Positions 41,650-50,951 of a DNA stretch of 64,000 nt are shown here, piece by piece. A model generated the notes under the pieces. It did not search any database. It worked only from the letters and a program-made list of their open reading frames with translations, and was not told the DNA's origin. The DNA is from Myxococcales bacterium. GTDB taxonomy: Bacteria; Myxococcota; Myxococcia; Myxococcales; Myxococcaceae. Each line of letters begins with the position of its first letter. Position 1 is the stretch's first letter. Made by a program: the position numbers and the translations under genes. The stretch is taken from positions 1-64,000 of the forward strand of contig JAUXRI010000090.1 in NCBI GenBank assembly GCA_030681895.1, read 5' to 3'.

Positions 41650-43278
41650 TCACCCGGTGTGCTTGACGAACTCGAGCCTCGCGTCTCTTCGCACCGCATC
41701 CAACGCGGCACGCGCGACGAGGCGGTCGTCGCCCCAGTCCGTCGACGGCTCCATGACGCCCACGACCAGCGGCATGAACTGACGCATCGCCCGGTCGACG
41801 TTCGCCCTCTTCCGGAGCTCGAAGGGCGAGGGCAGCAGCTCGAGCACCCAGCCGGCTTCGCGCCGGTGAAACGCGAGCGGCGCGAACGAGGTGAGCGTCA
41901 CCTGCTTCAGGTTCGCAAACGACGCGAGCATCGCGAAGACGCTGGTGGTCTGCATGCGGTCGAGCCGAATGCGCTCGAGGCTCGCGAGGAGCTGGCCGTT
42001 CGACTTCAGCGTCGCTTCGACGCGTGCGGTGTCTCCCGCGACGCTCAGCTCGAGCGCCTTCAAGCTGGGAAACATCGTCGGCTGAACCAGGTGCAGGGCG
42101 TGAACGGCTTCACGTGAGAGCCCCAGGGTTCGCAACCGTCGAAAGGGCCACGCGCGCTTCACGAGTTGTCCCAGTTCCCCCTCGGGAACCGAGCGCAGCG
42201 ACTCGAGCCCTCGAAGCTCGGTCTTCTCGAGGAAGTCGCCGTCGATGGCGTCTGCGAGCGAGAGCGCGGTGAAGGTGTTCCACGCCGGGTGACCGATCAG
42301 GGCCTTGCGCTGCTCTGGCGTCGCGAACGTCACGCGACCCTCGGCGACGAACCCTCTTCTGAAAGTCTCGGTGCGCTGAGGAATGGCAGGCTCCAGCGGG
42401 CCCAGCCACTGACGCCCGTACTGGCGAAGGAGCTGTCGCGTGCGCGCGTCGTCTCTGCCTGACGGGTCTCGTTTGAGCTGGAGCAGCAACAGCTCGGCGC
42501 GCGGGTCGCCCCGTTCCTGCAGCCAGTCGCCGTAGACGAGTCGGGGCCCATCATCTTCGGGCGTCGCGCAGATGACGTGAAGCAGCTCGGCCTCGCGCGT
42601 CGGGCGTCTCGGCCGCGCCGCGTCGGTGAGCAGCGCCTCGGGCGAGGGGAGCGGCGCCTGCAACACCCGCGCGAGTTCTTCAGCGAGCGCCTCGAGCCGC
42701 TCCACGTCTTCAGTCGTCGTCGGGTCTTCCCGCAACGACTCGAGCACGCGACGCGCGTGGGGAATGAGCTGCTCGACGACGGCGACTCGCGACGAGGGCT
42801 CCGCGACGCGCAGCTCGAGCGCCCGGCGCGCGCGCACGTCACCCACGCGTTGCAGCGTCGAGAACAACGACGTCCACCGAGCCGAGTCGATGCCGTCGAC
42901 GGTCGGGAGTTCGCGCAGGAACGCGGCGAACGCCTTCGCGACGCGCGGGTCGTCGAGGGCCGCCAGATGTTCGATGCGTTGCGCGACCGCGCTCCAGGGC
43001 GGCTCCGCGAAGACCGTGAGCAGGCGCCCGACGTCGACGTCACGACGCTCGCTCGCCACGTCGAGCCACACCCCCTGCAGGCCTTTGCGTGTTCGGCCCT
43101 GCAGCTTCGGGAGCGTCGCCGTCAACGCCTCGCTGAGCGTGTCGATGAGGTCGGCGAGCACGGGCACCCTGCGGAGTCTCCACGCATCGAGCATCGCCTC
43201 GAGCGCCGCGCCGGGCCGGCCTTCGCGCAGGAGTCGTGTCGAAGCCTCGAGCCACACGTCTTCTTCATCCTCACTCAA
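41650..43278 (-). CDS. TIGR02996-domain repeat-companion protein
   Basis: 542 residues, cytoplasmic. Near residues 225-265 it carries LLHVICATPEDDGPRLVYGD followed by WLQERGDPRAELL, the TIGR02996 repeat-companion domain found in myxobacteria and planctomycetes. The N-terminal 220 residues are helical with HEAT-like pairs. The C-terminal 260 residues have Leu-rich periodicity (LRGLESLRSVPEGELGQL, FPSLKALELSV) like degenerate leucine-rich repeats, the usual companion of this domain. The role is unknown; the architecture suggests a protein-binding scaffold. ATG start at 43278. Confidence 0.8.
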   Translation of the reverse strand: MSEDEEDVWLEASTRLLREGRPGAALEAMLDAWRLRRVPVLADLIDTLSEALTATLPKLQGRTRKGLQGVWLDVASERRDVDVGRLLTVFAEPPWSAVAQRIEHLAALDDPRVAKAFAAFLRELPTVDGIDSARWTSLFSTLQRVGDVRARRALELRVAEPSSRVAVVEQLIPHARRVLESLREDPTTTEDVERLEALAEELARVLQAPLPSPEALLTDAARPRRPTREAELLHVICATPEDDGPRLVYGDWLQERGDPRAELLLLQLKRDPSGRDDARTRQLLRQYGRQWLGPLEPAIPQRTETFRRGFVAEGRVTFATPEQRKALIGHPAWNTFTALSLADAIDGDFLEKTELRGLESLRSVPEGELGQLVKRAWPFRRLRTLGLSREAVHALHLVQPTMFPSLKALELSVAGDTARVEATLKSNGQLLASLERIRLDRMQTTSVFAMLASFANLKQVTLTSFAPLAFHRREAGWVLELLPSPFELRKRANVDRAMRQFMPLVVGVMEPSTDWGDDRLVARAALDAVRRDARLEFVKHTG

Positions 43279-43402
43279 TCTCCAGCACTGAGCAGGAGTT
43301 CCAGGTGTCGTATCGTGCAGCGATGCGTCACTACCTCCGAATCGTCATCGCGGAGCAGCCACGCGATGGCGTACGAGCCGACGCGCGGAAAGGAGATGAC
43401 CG

Positions 43403-44569
43403 ATGACGGCGTTGTACATCGTCATCGTCCTCGTCCCTGCGCTCGCCGGCGTGGTGGTGCTCGGCTCGACGATGCGAGGGCTCCTGCGACTGCCGCTCCT
43501 GCGCAGCGTGCCGTGCCCCGAGCGGGAGCGCTGGCCTTCACTCACCATCATCTCTCCCGCCTGCAACGAGGAGAAACACGTACAGAGCGCGGTCGCGAGC
43601 ATGCTGGCGCTCGACTACCCGGACGTGAGCGTGGTGGCCGTCGACGACCGCTCCACCGACTCGACGGGCGCGCTGCTCGACGCGCTGGCGAAGACCCACG
43701 ACCACCTCACCGTGCTGCACCTCACCGAGCTGCCCGAGGGCTGGCTGGGCAAGCTGAACGCGCTGGAGAAGGGCGTCGCGCAGAGCACCGGTGACTGGCT
43801 GCTCTTCATGGACGCCGATGCGCACCTCTCGGGCCAGGCGCTCAAGCGGGCCATCAGCTACGCCGACGCGCAGCACGTCGACTGCCTCTCGGTCGTTCCG
43901 CAGATCGCCACCTGCGGCTTCGTCGGTGACGCGGTGTTCGACGTCTCACTCGCGCTCTTGAGCGGCAACGGCCGGCTGCGAACGGTGAGAGACCCGAAGT
44001 CGCGTCACGTCGCCGCGACCGGAGCCTTCATTCTCGTGCGCCGCGCCGCCTTCGCGAAGACGCCGGGCTTCTCGTGGTTGCGACTGGAAGTGGCCGACGA
44101 CTTCGGGCTGGCGCTGATGATCAAGTCGCACGGCGGCACGTGCGACATCATCAACGGCCGCGGCGAGGTGACGCTCGAGTGGTACTCGTCGTTCGGCGAG
44201 ATGACGCTGCTGATGCAGAAGAACCTGTTCGCCATCATGGCGGGCTTCTCGCTGCTCAGAGCCATCGCGGTCGCCGCCCTCGCCGCGTGGATGCCGTTGT
44301 CGCTGCTGGCGCTCACGCTGCCGGTCGAGCCCGCGCTGCACCTCATTCCTCTCACCGGTGCTGCCTGCATGACGTTCGCGACGGTGCTGGCCGCGCGGGC
44401 GACGGGCCGCTCCCTGTTGCCTGCCCTCTGCTGGCCCATCGGCTTCTTCGGCACCGCGTGGATGGCGCTGCGCTCGGGCATCGTCGGCCATCGCATCGGC
44501 GGCATTCAGTGGCGCGGCGTCGTCTACCCGAGTGGCCTGTTGAAGGCGCACCAGCGCGTTCGGATGTGA
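43403..44569 (+). CDS. Family 2 glycosyltransferase, membrane-bound (HpnB-like)
   Basis: 388 residues. An N-terminal TM helix is followed by a GT-A domain: ISPACNEEKHV, VVAVDDRSTDSTG (nucleotide-binding), LPEGWLGKLNAL, LLFMDADAHLS (DxD metal motif) and LEVADDFGLALMIKSHGG (acceptor loop). Three or four C-terminal hydrophobic helices anchor it. The GWLGKLNAL block and TM plan resemble hopene-associated HpnB-type transferases, but no hpn genes are adjacent, so the acceptor is open. Start ATG 43403 has AAAGGAG upstream. A 27-codon open frame (43323-43406) ends across this start codon. Confidence 0.85.
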   Translation: MTALYIVIVLVPALAGVVVLGSTMRGLLRLPLLRSVPCPERERWPSLTIISPACNEEKHVQSAVASMLALDYPDVSVVAVDDRSTDSTGALLDALAKTHDHLTVLHLTELPEGWLGKLNALEKGVAQSTGDWLLFMDADAHLSGQALKRAISYADAQHVDCLSVVPQIATCGFVGDAVFDVSLALLSGNGRLRTVRDPKSRHVAATGAFILVRRAAFAKTPGFSWLRLEVADDFGLALMIKSHGGTCDIINGRGEVTLEWYSSFGEMTLLMQKNLFAIMAGFSLLRAIAVAALAAWMPLSLLALTLPVEPALHLIPLTGAACMTFATVLAARATGRSLLPALCWPIGFFGTAWMALRSGIVGHRIGGIQWRGVVYPSGLLKAHQRVRM

Positions 44570-44622
44570 GATAGGGAACGCTCGGCGCTCCTTTCGAGCC
44601 GTCTCTTCGCCCGGAGCCTGTT

Positions 44623-45204
44623 CTGATCGACCTCTGTGAAGCCTGCGGCATGTGCTGCAACGGAACCTTGTTCAACTACGTCACGCTCGTCCCCGACGAC
44701 ATGCCGAAGCTCGCGAAGTACCCGCAGCTCAAGCTCAAGGAGCGCAAGGGGCAGGAGTCGTTCGACGAGCCGTGCGTGCTCCACACCGGCAAGGGCTGCA
44801 GCGCGTACGACGACCGGCCGGCGACCTGCTCTCGCTACGTCTGCGGGGTGCTCCGCGCGGTGGGCAAAGACGAGATCACCGAGATCGAGGCGCTCAACCT
44901 CATCAAGGAAGGCCGCGCGCTCGTCGACCACGTGAAGGAGTTGGTCATCTTCGAGGAGGGCCAGCCCATCGCCGTCAGCACGTGGGAACCCGCGCCCGAA
45001 GAGTTCGACGACGAAGCGCGCTTCACGTGGGACCGCACCGCCTACCACCTCAAGAAGTACTTCCTGAACATGGGGAACGAAGAGGTCGACCCTGAGCTCG
45101 AGGTGCGCGGTGGGTCGGCGAGCGCGCCGCAGCGTGAGGCCGAGCCCGATTCGCCGAGAGCGCCGCGGAGAAGGCCGAAAGCGCCCAGGAACGATCCGGA
45201 CTGA
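44623..45204 (+). CDS. YkgJ-type Cys-cluster protein with apparent CTG start
   Basis: About 193 residues. Cys residues CEACGMCC, CVLHTGKGCSAYDDRPATC and RYVCG match the YkgJ/Fe-S or zinc-binding Cys-cluster family (CxxCxxCC, then GCxxYxxRPxxC). The first in-frame ATG (44650) would split the essential CEACGMCC motif; no ATG, GTG or TTG occurs between it and the upstream TAG. CTG 44623, with GGAG 6-7 bases upstream, restores MIDLCEACGMCC. The C-terminal 35 residues are basic and Pro-rich. Function is probably redox or metal related; substrates unknown. It follows the glycosyltransferase by 53 bp. Confidence 0.8.
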   Translation: MIDLCEACGMCCNGTLFNYVTLVPDDMPKLAKYPQLKLKERKGQESFDEPCVLHTGKGCSAYDDRPATCSRYVCGVLRAVGKDEITEIEALNLIKEGRALVDHVKELVIFEEGQPIAVSTWEPAPEEFDDEARFTWDRTAYHLKKYFLNMGNEEVDPELEVRGGSASAPQREAEPDSPRAPRRRPKAPRNDPD

Positions 45205-45207
45205 TCG

Positions 45208-45714
45208 TCACGCCTTCGGTTTGAGCTTCTTCTCGTCGGGGTGGCAGATCATGTCGATGACGACGGTGCTCGCGAGCACCAGCACCGCGTCTTCACCGGC
45301 CGCGACGTCGACGCCGTAGGTGTCGGTGAACGAGAACCACTTCTTCGAGACCTCGGCGACGACCTTCGAGCCGCGGCGGAACGTGTACTCGTGGTCGAGC
45401 AGGCTGCCGGTGGCCTCGAGATCGTCGGGGCCGGGCACGTCGACCGTGAAGCCGACGCGGAAGAGGTTGATGAGGTCCTTCTTCACGACGGCCGCGACCT
45501 CGCCGTTGCGCAGAATCTCGAACGACGGCGTGAGCGCGATGAGCTTCTCGCGAATGAAGGCGACCTCGTTCTTCTTCGCGTCGAGGAACGCGAGCTTCTC
45601 GCGAAGCAGGGTGAAGGCCTTGCCGTCGACCGAGAACGCCTCGTTCCCGTTCTCGTCTTTGATGGCGAAGTCGTCGCCGAACGAGAACAGCTTCTGCTTC
45701 ACGATGTATTTCAT
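45208..45714 (-). CDS. LURP-one-related (tubby-like fold) protein
   Basis: 168 residues, no signal. MKYIVKQKLFSFGDDFAIKD, GNEAFSVDGKAF and the following LL.EKLAFLDAK..EVAFI pattern fit the LURP-one-related/DUF567 family, a 12-strand barrel related to tubby and phospholipid scramblases. Bacterial members have no established role. Convergent with the Cys-cluster gene, 3 bp apart, and divergent from the DAG lipoprotein. Confidence 0.8.
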   Translation of the reverse strand: MKYIVKQKLFSFGDDFAIKDENGNEAFSVDGKAFTLLREKLAFLDAKKNEVAFIREKLIALTPSFEILRNGEVAAVVKKDLINLFRVGFTVDVPGPDDLEATGSLLDHEYTFRRGSKVVAEVSKKWFSFTDTYGVDVAAGEDAVLVLASTVVIDMICHPDEKKLKPKA

Positions 45715-45834
45715 GGTGGCCTCGGCAGAGTTCTCCCATCACGCCGTGCGCATCGCCAGCGTGGGTTCCATTTCTCGCGGCATCGTTCCGTTGGCCTGCT
45801 CCCGGGGCGCGCGGTCGCGTGCGAGGAAGGGCGC

Positions 45835-46716
45835 ATGAAGGTCGCCTGGGTCGCGCTCGCAGGTCTGCTCGTCGGCTGTGGTGGCGCTCCTTCGCTCGAG
45901 TCAGATGCAGGCGGCTCGGCGCCCGTCGACGCCGGCGCTGTGGACGCGGGTGAACTCGATGCTGGAGTCGTCGATGCCGGCGTCGTCGTCGATGCCGGGC
46001 TCGTCGATGCTGGAGTCCTCGATGCTGGGCTCGTCGATGCCGGGCTCGTCGATGCTGGAGTCCTCGATGCCGGGCTCGTCGTCGATGCGGGGCTTCCCGA
46101 CGCGGGCACATCGGGGCACCCGGGCTGGGCGAAGGCCGTCATCCCCGCCGGGAGTCACCCTTCCACCGTCACCCGAAACGGCGCGCCGCGGCTCCCGCTC
46201 GCTGGCCTCGTCTCGGTGCCGAGCCGCACCTGGGACTTCATCTTCGACGCCTCCGCGATGTACCGAATCACCAACCCGGTGCAGCCTGGCGATCAGCTCG
46301 ATTGGAACAAGCTCCCCGGCCTGTCGGACTGCGGGCAGTTCGACCTCGCGCAAGACGGCTTCATGTTCGCGTGGCGCTGGCGGCTCGACCTCACTCCCAA
46401 CGTGCTCGAGCTGGCGCACTACGCGAACAACGCCGGTGTTCATCTGTCGCCAGCACAAGGTCTGGTGACGCTCGACGAGGCCGACCTGCGCGCCGAGGGC
46501 CCGCTGCGCTACGAACTCTCCATCGGTGGGCCCAACGGCAGCCGGTATCTCTTCCACCTCAGCGGCACGATTCGCGGCCGCGTCATCGACGTGCAGGCGG
46601 AGCACCCGAGACGCTGTGCGGGTTCGTCGACGAGCGCCTTGAAGTGGGCCGGCGGCTTCTACTTCGGAGGCACGTCGACCGCGCCGCAAGTCATCACCGG
46701 CTGGGTGCTCGAGTAG
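45835..46716 (+). CDS. Lipoprotein with VDAG-repeat linker
   Basis: 293 residues. Lipobox LLVGCG (Cys 15), then about 75 residues of VDAGL/LDAGV repeats, then a 200-residue beta-rich domain (TWDFIFDASAMYRI, RYELSIGGPNGSRYLFHLSG) with a Cys pair (DCGQ, RRCAG). Start ATG 45835 with GAGGAAGG upstream. The mature domain belongs to no family I recognise. Surface or periplasmic location is inferred from the lipobox. Confidence 0.75.
   Translation: MKVAWVALAGLLVGCGGAPSLESDAGGSAPVDAGAVDAGELDAGVVDAGVVVDAGLVDAGVLDAGLVDAGLVDAGVLDAGLVVDAGLPDAGTSGHPGWAKAVIPAGSHPSTVTRNGAPRLPLAGLVSVPSRTWDFIFDASAMYRITNPVQPGDQLDWNKLPGLSDCGQFDLAQDGFMFAWRWRLDLTPNVLELAHYANNAGVHLSPAQGLVTLDEADLRAEGPLRYELSIGGPNGSRYLFHLSGTIRGRVIDVQAEHPRRCAGSSTSALKWAGGFYFGGTSTAPQVITGWVLE
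45958..46089. repeat. 15-bp tandem repeats coding VDAG linker
   Basis: About eight units of a 15-bp repeat (e.g. GATGCTGGAGTCCTC, GATGCCGGGCTCGTC), two of them lengthened by an extra GTC codon, encode the VDAG linker of the lipoprotein. The codon-sized insertions suggest past slippage. Confidence 0.85.
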
Positions 46717-46827
46717 CGACGCCGCCTCGTTCTTCCCCCGATTGCTCCAGCTTTTCGGAGGCGCGGGTGACGGAAATCGCGCTATCGGACCAATCAGCGA
46801 GAACCCACCTTCCGAAGGACTCACGCC

Positions 46828-48261
46828 ATGCCCGTTCTCCAGTACACCGCCCTGTTGCTCGAAACCCGCTCGCTCCCGAAGCTCGCCGCCAGCCGGGTGC
46901 TCTTCGGTCAGGCGCTCGAGGACGCCGGGCTCGACGAAGCGACCGTCTTTCAGTTCGTCTGGCACCCCTGCGCGCCCGGGCTCACGCTGGTGACCATCTT
47001 CGAGAATGGGGTGCTCTCTGGCGACGGCTTCGAGCTGTGGGATGCAGACCTCGGCAAGACGCTCGCGAAGCACCTCTGCGTGCCCACCTGGGAGCTGCGC
47101 CTCACCGGCGGCACCGTCTTCGAGCAGAACGTCGACGCCTTCGATGAGAATGGTCGCAAGCGGTGGTCGAGCTCGTTCGATGGCCAGTTGCCCGCGCGCG
47201 TCGCCACGCTCGACGAAGACCCGTTCGTCCCGCGCGCGAAGGCACGCCGCACGAAAGAGAAGGCGCTTCGTTCGCTCGGCGTCGGTCGCATCGAGGCTGA
47301 CGCGGGGCTCGACGTCGCGTGGTTCATCGAGCTCGAGCGCGCAGAGCCGCGCGACGACGCACAGGCGGTCTCGGTGACCATCAACGACGACTGGAGGGTC
47401 GCGCTCGCCGAGTGGAATGCCCAACGCCCCCGGAAGGCAGTACCGGTGCCCGCGCCGAGAGAGGAACTCCCGGTGCCCGTGCCGTGCGAGCTGCTGCTGC
47501 TCTGGAAGCGAAAGCCCAGCCTCGACGCGGCGAAGCTCTTCCTTCATGACGTGGCGGTCGCCGAGAAGCTCGACCCCAGGGCGTTCAGCTGGTCCGTGCA
47601 CCGCGTCGGCAAGAGCACGGCCCTGCGTTGCGTCCTCGGCACCCAGCCCATCGAGCGCGGAGCAGCGGCCCTCTTCGAGAACCGCATCACGAGGTTGGGT
47701 GAGCTCGCCGACGTGGCGCTGGTCGTGAACCAGGACGCGCCTCGCTTTCACGTGATGAGCGCAGTCGGCTACGCCTCGCCCATCTTGAACGGCAGCATGG
47801 AAGGCCGCAGCCTGTTCGGTCACCCGCACCTCGACAGCCAGGTTGCCGAGCACGGCGGCTGCTCGATGGCCGCGCTCTACGAAGTGGCGACCGACCCCGA
47901 GCGCGTCGTGCCGTGGCTCGAGAGTGACCAGGTCAAGGTGAACATCGGCGGCGTGCCTTTTACTTCGAAGCATTGGAAAGCGTTGCTCGAGCTCGACAGC
48001 GACGAGGCGCGCGAACGCGTGGTGTCCCGGCGCGGTGACGTGACGTTCGAGGCCATCGAGCGCGAGCTTCTGAGGGCTTCCGGCTGGCTCCGCTTCGTTC
48101 CCAGCGCCGACCCGAAGCAGAGCGGCACGCTCGCGACCGCCTCGCTCGAGAAGACGCTCGGCCGTGCGGCCCTCAAAGCGCAGCGCGCGAAGTGGGCCAG
48201 AGCCACCGCTGAACGGGTTCGCCAGGGGCCGATGATGAGCGTGGTGATGTCGAGCTTCTGA
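46828..48261 (+). CDS. Hypothetical cytoplasmic protein, unknown family
   Basis: 477 residues without signal peptide or TM segment. Mixed alpha/beta composition, with a Pro-rich break near residues 205-220 (PVPAPREELPVPVPCELLLL) that separates two domains of about 200 and 250 residues. No catalytic or cofactor motif is visible. ATG 46828 is preceded by CGAAGGAC, a weak ribosome site. Codon use is normal for the window and there is no competing frame, so it is a real gene, but I do not recognise it. Confidence 0.7.
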   Translation: MPVLQYTALLLETRSLPKLAASRVLFGQALEDAGLDEATVFQFVWHPCAPGLTLVTIFENGVLSGDGFELWDADLGKTLAKHLCVPTWELRLTGGTVFEQNVDAFDENGRKRWSSSFDGQLPARVATLDEDPFVPRAKARRTKEKALRSLGVGRIEADAGLDVAWFIELERAEPRDDAQAVSVTINDDWRVALAEWNAQRPRKAVPVPAPREELPVPVPCELLLLWKRKPSLDAAKLFLHDVAVAEKLDPRAFSWSVHRVGKSTALRCVLGTQPIERGAAALFENRITRLGELADVALVVNQDAPRFHVMSAVGYASPILNGSMEGRSLFGHPHLDSQVAEHGGCSMAALYEVATDPERVVPWLESDQVKVNIGGVPFTSKHWKALLELDSDEARERVVSRRGDVTFEAIERELLRASGWLRFVPSADPKQSGTLATASLEKTLGRAALKAQRAKWARATAERVRQGPMMSVVMSSF

Positions 48262-48378
48262 CCTCGCCGTCAGCGTTCGGTCGCGGCGGCTGGCGCTTCA
48301 CTTCGACGTCGGGGGCGCCAGACGACCGAGCGGAGTTCGTGACGTGGTGCCCGTGCGCGCTGCTCGTTAGGCAGGCGC

Positions 48379-48846
48379 ATGAACATCGAACGCGTCTGGG
48401 ACTACCCGCGCCCACCCCGCCTCGAGCGCGTGCCACAGCGACTTCGCGTCGTGCTCGGCGGCGTGACCATCGCCGACACGGTCGCCGGCTTCCGTGTGCT
48501 CGAGACGTCTCATCCCCCGACGTACTACCTGCCGCGAGGCGACATCCTTGCGTCGGCCCTGGTGCCCGCAGCGGGCCAGAGCTTCTGTGAGTGGAAGGGC
48601 GTCGCGACGTACTTCGACGTCGTCGCCGGAGGCCGCCACCTCGAGCGCGTCGCGTGGACGTACGAGCGTCCGTCAGCCGACTTCGCGGCCCTCGCCGGGT
48701 GTGTCGCGTTCTATGCCGGGCCGATGGACGCGTGCTTCGTCGACGACGAGCAGGTGACGCCTCAGCCCGGCGGGTTCTACGGCGGCTGGGTGACGCGAAA
48801 TCTCGTTGGCCCGTTCAAGGGGAGCGCGGGCACGTCGGGCTGGTGA
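48379..48846 (+). CDS. DUF427-domain protein
   Basis: 155 residues. The pattern LRVVLGGVTIADT, RVLETSHPPTYYLPRGDI, CEWKGVATYFDV, VAWTYERPSADF and GCVAFYAG is the DUF427 fold, a small beta-barrel of unknown biochemical function. Complete, single-domain, cytoplasmic. 117 bp separate it from the upstream unknown gene on the same strand; convergent with the hybrid kinase. Confidence 0.9.
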   Translation: MNIERVWDYPRPPRLERVPQRLRVVLGGVTIADTVAGFRVLETSHPPTYYLPRGDILASALVPAAGQSFCEWKGVATYFDVVAGGRHLERVAWTYERPSADFAALAGCVAFYAGPMDACFVDDEQVTPQPGGFYGGWVTRNLVGPFKGSAGTSGW

Positions 48847-48849
48847 GGA

Positions 48850-48865
48850 CCCGTGCCATCACGGG
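48850..48865. terminator. Hairpin between convergent genes
   Basis: CCCGTG and CACGGG form perfect 6-bp arms around a CCAT loop, immediately after the DUF427 stop and overlapping the end of the hybrid kinase gene. No T tract; a termination role is positional inference. Confidence 0.4.
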
Positions 48866-50763
48866 GGCGCTCCGCGGAGCGACTCCTCGACGAGGGCGAC
48901 CAGCTTCTCGGGCGTGAAGGGCTTGAGCAGCACCCGGCCGAGCTGTGCGAGCGCGTCAAGGTCGGCGTCGGCGTCGGCGTAGCCAGTCAGGAACACGAAC
49001 GGCACCTGGTGCCCTGCGCTGCGGGCCGCGCGGGCCAGCTCGCGCCCATCCATGCCCGGCATGAGCAGGTCTGACAGCACGAGGTCGACGCGGGTGTGTT
49101 CGAGCACGCCGAGCGCGCTGGCGCCGTTCGCGGCATCGACCACCTCGTAGCCTGAGTGCAGCAGCACGCGGCACGTCGAGCGTCGCACGAGGTCCATGTC
49201 GTCGACGACGAGGAGCTTCGCGCGCGCCGAGCGTCGTTTCGGTGCTGGCTCGACTTCGGCAGCCGGCCCATGGGCTTCGCGGGGGAGCCACAGCGAGAAG
49301 CAGCTGCCCTTGTTCAGCGTCGAGCTGACCGTGACCGCCCCGCGGTTCTGCTGCAGCGTGCCGAGCACCGAGGCCAGGCCGAGCCCGGTGCCTTTGCTGG
49401 CGACCTTGGTGGTGAAGTACGGCCGAAACACCGACGCCAGGTGCTCCGGGTCGATGCCGACGCCCGAGTCCTCCACGTCGATGCGCACGAGCGGCCCTCG
49501 AGGCGCCTCATCAGGGCGCGGCGTGCCCGCATCGACGAACACGAGCCGGAACGTCAGCGCGCCCCCTTTCGGCATCGCGTCGCGGGCGTTGACGGCGAGG
49601 TTCATCAGCGCCGACTCGAGGTGCGCGGGGTCGATGGTCACCCACGCCGGCTCGCCGACCGTCTCGACCGCCACGGTGATGTCGGTCCTCAGCACGCGAC
49701 GAATCATCTGACAGAAGGCCGCGAGCAGCTCCCGCGCGTCGAGCACTCTGGGCACGACGGCCTGGCGCCGGGCGAACGCGAGGAGCTGTTGCGTGAGCGT
49801 CGCGCACTGCTCCACGGCGCGGCTGGCGTCGCGTACGAGGTCGGTCGAGCTGGCGTCGACCCGTCGCTCGAGGAGAGAGAGGCTGCTGGCGATGACGGTC
49901 AGCGCGTTGTTGACGTCGTGGGCTACGCCGGCGGCGAGGGTGCCGACGGCCTCGAGCGCGGTGGTCTGGCGCAGCTGCTCCTCGAGCTTGAGCTGCTCGG
50001 TGACGTCCTGCGAGGACCCGACGAGCATGGTGGCGCCGCTGTCGGGGTCGCTCCGCACCACCGCGCAATGCTGGAACCACCGCACCTGTCCATCGCGGCG
50101 CTTCACGCGGTTTCGCTGCGAGCCCGCGTTCTCGCCAGTGAGGATTCGCTGGTGCCACGCTCTGACCGCTGGGCGATCGTCGTCGAACGTGAAGCTGTCA
50201 GCGATGAGCCCATCGACCAGCGCGCCTGACGCGAGGCCCACGAGCCGGCGCATCTCGTCGCTCCACTCCACCTCGTGGGTGACGAGGTTGGCCAGGAAGG
50301 TGCCGACGCCGGCGGCGCGTTGAGACTCTTCGAGCGCCCAGCGGGCCCGGGCGAGGCTCGCGAGGGTGGCCCGGGCCTCGGTGATGTCGAGGAACGCACC
50401 GAGGCTGCCCAGCACGGTGCCATCGGGCCGGCGCAGCACCGAGCCGTGCCCGCGCAACCAGCGGAGCTCTCCGTTGCCACGCACGATGCGGTAGTCGATG
50501 ACCGGCAGCAGGCCCTGCTCGAGGAGCGCGCCCTGGGCCGCGAAGACCCGCTCGCGATCGTCCGGGTGCACCCGCTGGTGAAACGCTCTGGCGAGCGCCT
50601 CGACGCCTGACGTCGAAGGGTCGACGTCGAGCAGCGCGAACGCGCCTGCCGACCAGGTGACGCCGCCCCCGGTCTCAATCAGCCAGGTGCCCAGCCCTGC
50701 GATGCGCTCGAGCTCTCCGAGGAGAAACGACGGGTCACGGAGTGGGTTGCTGCCCTCTGACAT
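48859..50763 (-). CDS. PAS-PAS hybrid sensor histidine kinase with C-terminal receiver
   Basis: 634 residues, soluble. Two PAS-like domains (about 20-135 and 155-265; the first ends VLGSLGAFLDITEAR, the second MLVGSSQDVTEQ), a HisKA helix with GVAHDVNNALT (His near 281), an HATPase_c domain (NLAVNARDAMPKGGA, VEDSGVGIDPEH, SKGTGLGLASV) and a C-terminal receiver (LLVVDDMDLVR, Asp in LSDLLMPG near 565, FLTGYADAD, LLKPFT). Start ATG 50763 with GAGG eight bases upstream; an upstream GTG adds ten residues of no domain. It would autophosphorylate and relay to its own receiver. The 188-bp gap upstream holds no gene I can support. Confidence 0.9.
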   Translation of the reverse strand: MSEGSNPLRDPSFLLGELERIAGLGTWLIETGGGVTWSAGAFALLDVDPSTSGVEALARAFHQRVHPDDRERVFAAQGALLEQGLLPVIDYRIVRGNGELRWLRGHGSVLRRPDGTVLGSLGAFLDITEARATLASLARARWALEESQRAAGVGTFLANLVTHEVEWSDEMRRLVGLASGALVDGLIADSFTFDDDRPAVRAWHQRILTGENAGSQRNRVKRRDGQVRWFQHCAVVRSDPDSGATMLVGSSQDVTEQLKLEEQLRQTTALEAVGTLAAGVAHDVNNALTVIASSLSLLERRVDASSTDLVRDASRAVEQCATLTQQLLAFARRQAVVPRVLDARELLAAFCQMIRRVLRTDITVAVETVGEPAWVTIDPAHLESALMNLAVNARDAMPKGGALTFRLVFVDAGTPRPDEAPRGPLVRIDVEDSGVGIDPEHLASVFRPYFTTKVASKGTGLGLASVLGTLQQNRGAVTVSSTLNKGSCFSLWLPREAHGPAAEVEPAPKRRSARAKLLVVDDMDLVRRSTCRVLLHSGYEVVDAANGASALGVLEHTRVDLVLSDLLMPGMDGRELARAARSAGHQVPFVFLTGYADADADLDALAQLGRVLLKPFTPEKLVALVEESLRGAPP

Positions 50764-50951
50764 GTCGGCCACCTCGAGCGCGCACGCTCGCATTCTTCGG
50801 ACACGAAAGGGAGCGCTGCTGGCTGGCGAAAGCGAGGCCCAGAGCGTGCGCGTCAGACCCGCGCTGGAACGTCGGGCTGGCGAGTCAGAACACCAGGCGT
50901 CGCAGCTCCGACCGCGCCACCGTCAGGCCTTCGGAGTTCGAGAGCAGGCCA

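Noticed and set aside
43323-43406. 27-codon open frame ending across the glycosyltransferase start (TGATG-type overlap)
   Set aside because: It could be a leader for translational coupling, but nothing besides the overlap supports it, and the gene has its own AAAGGAG.
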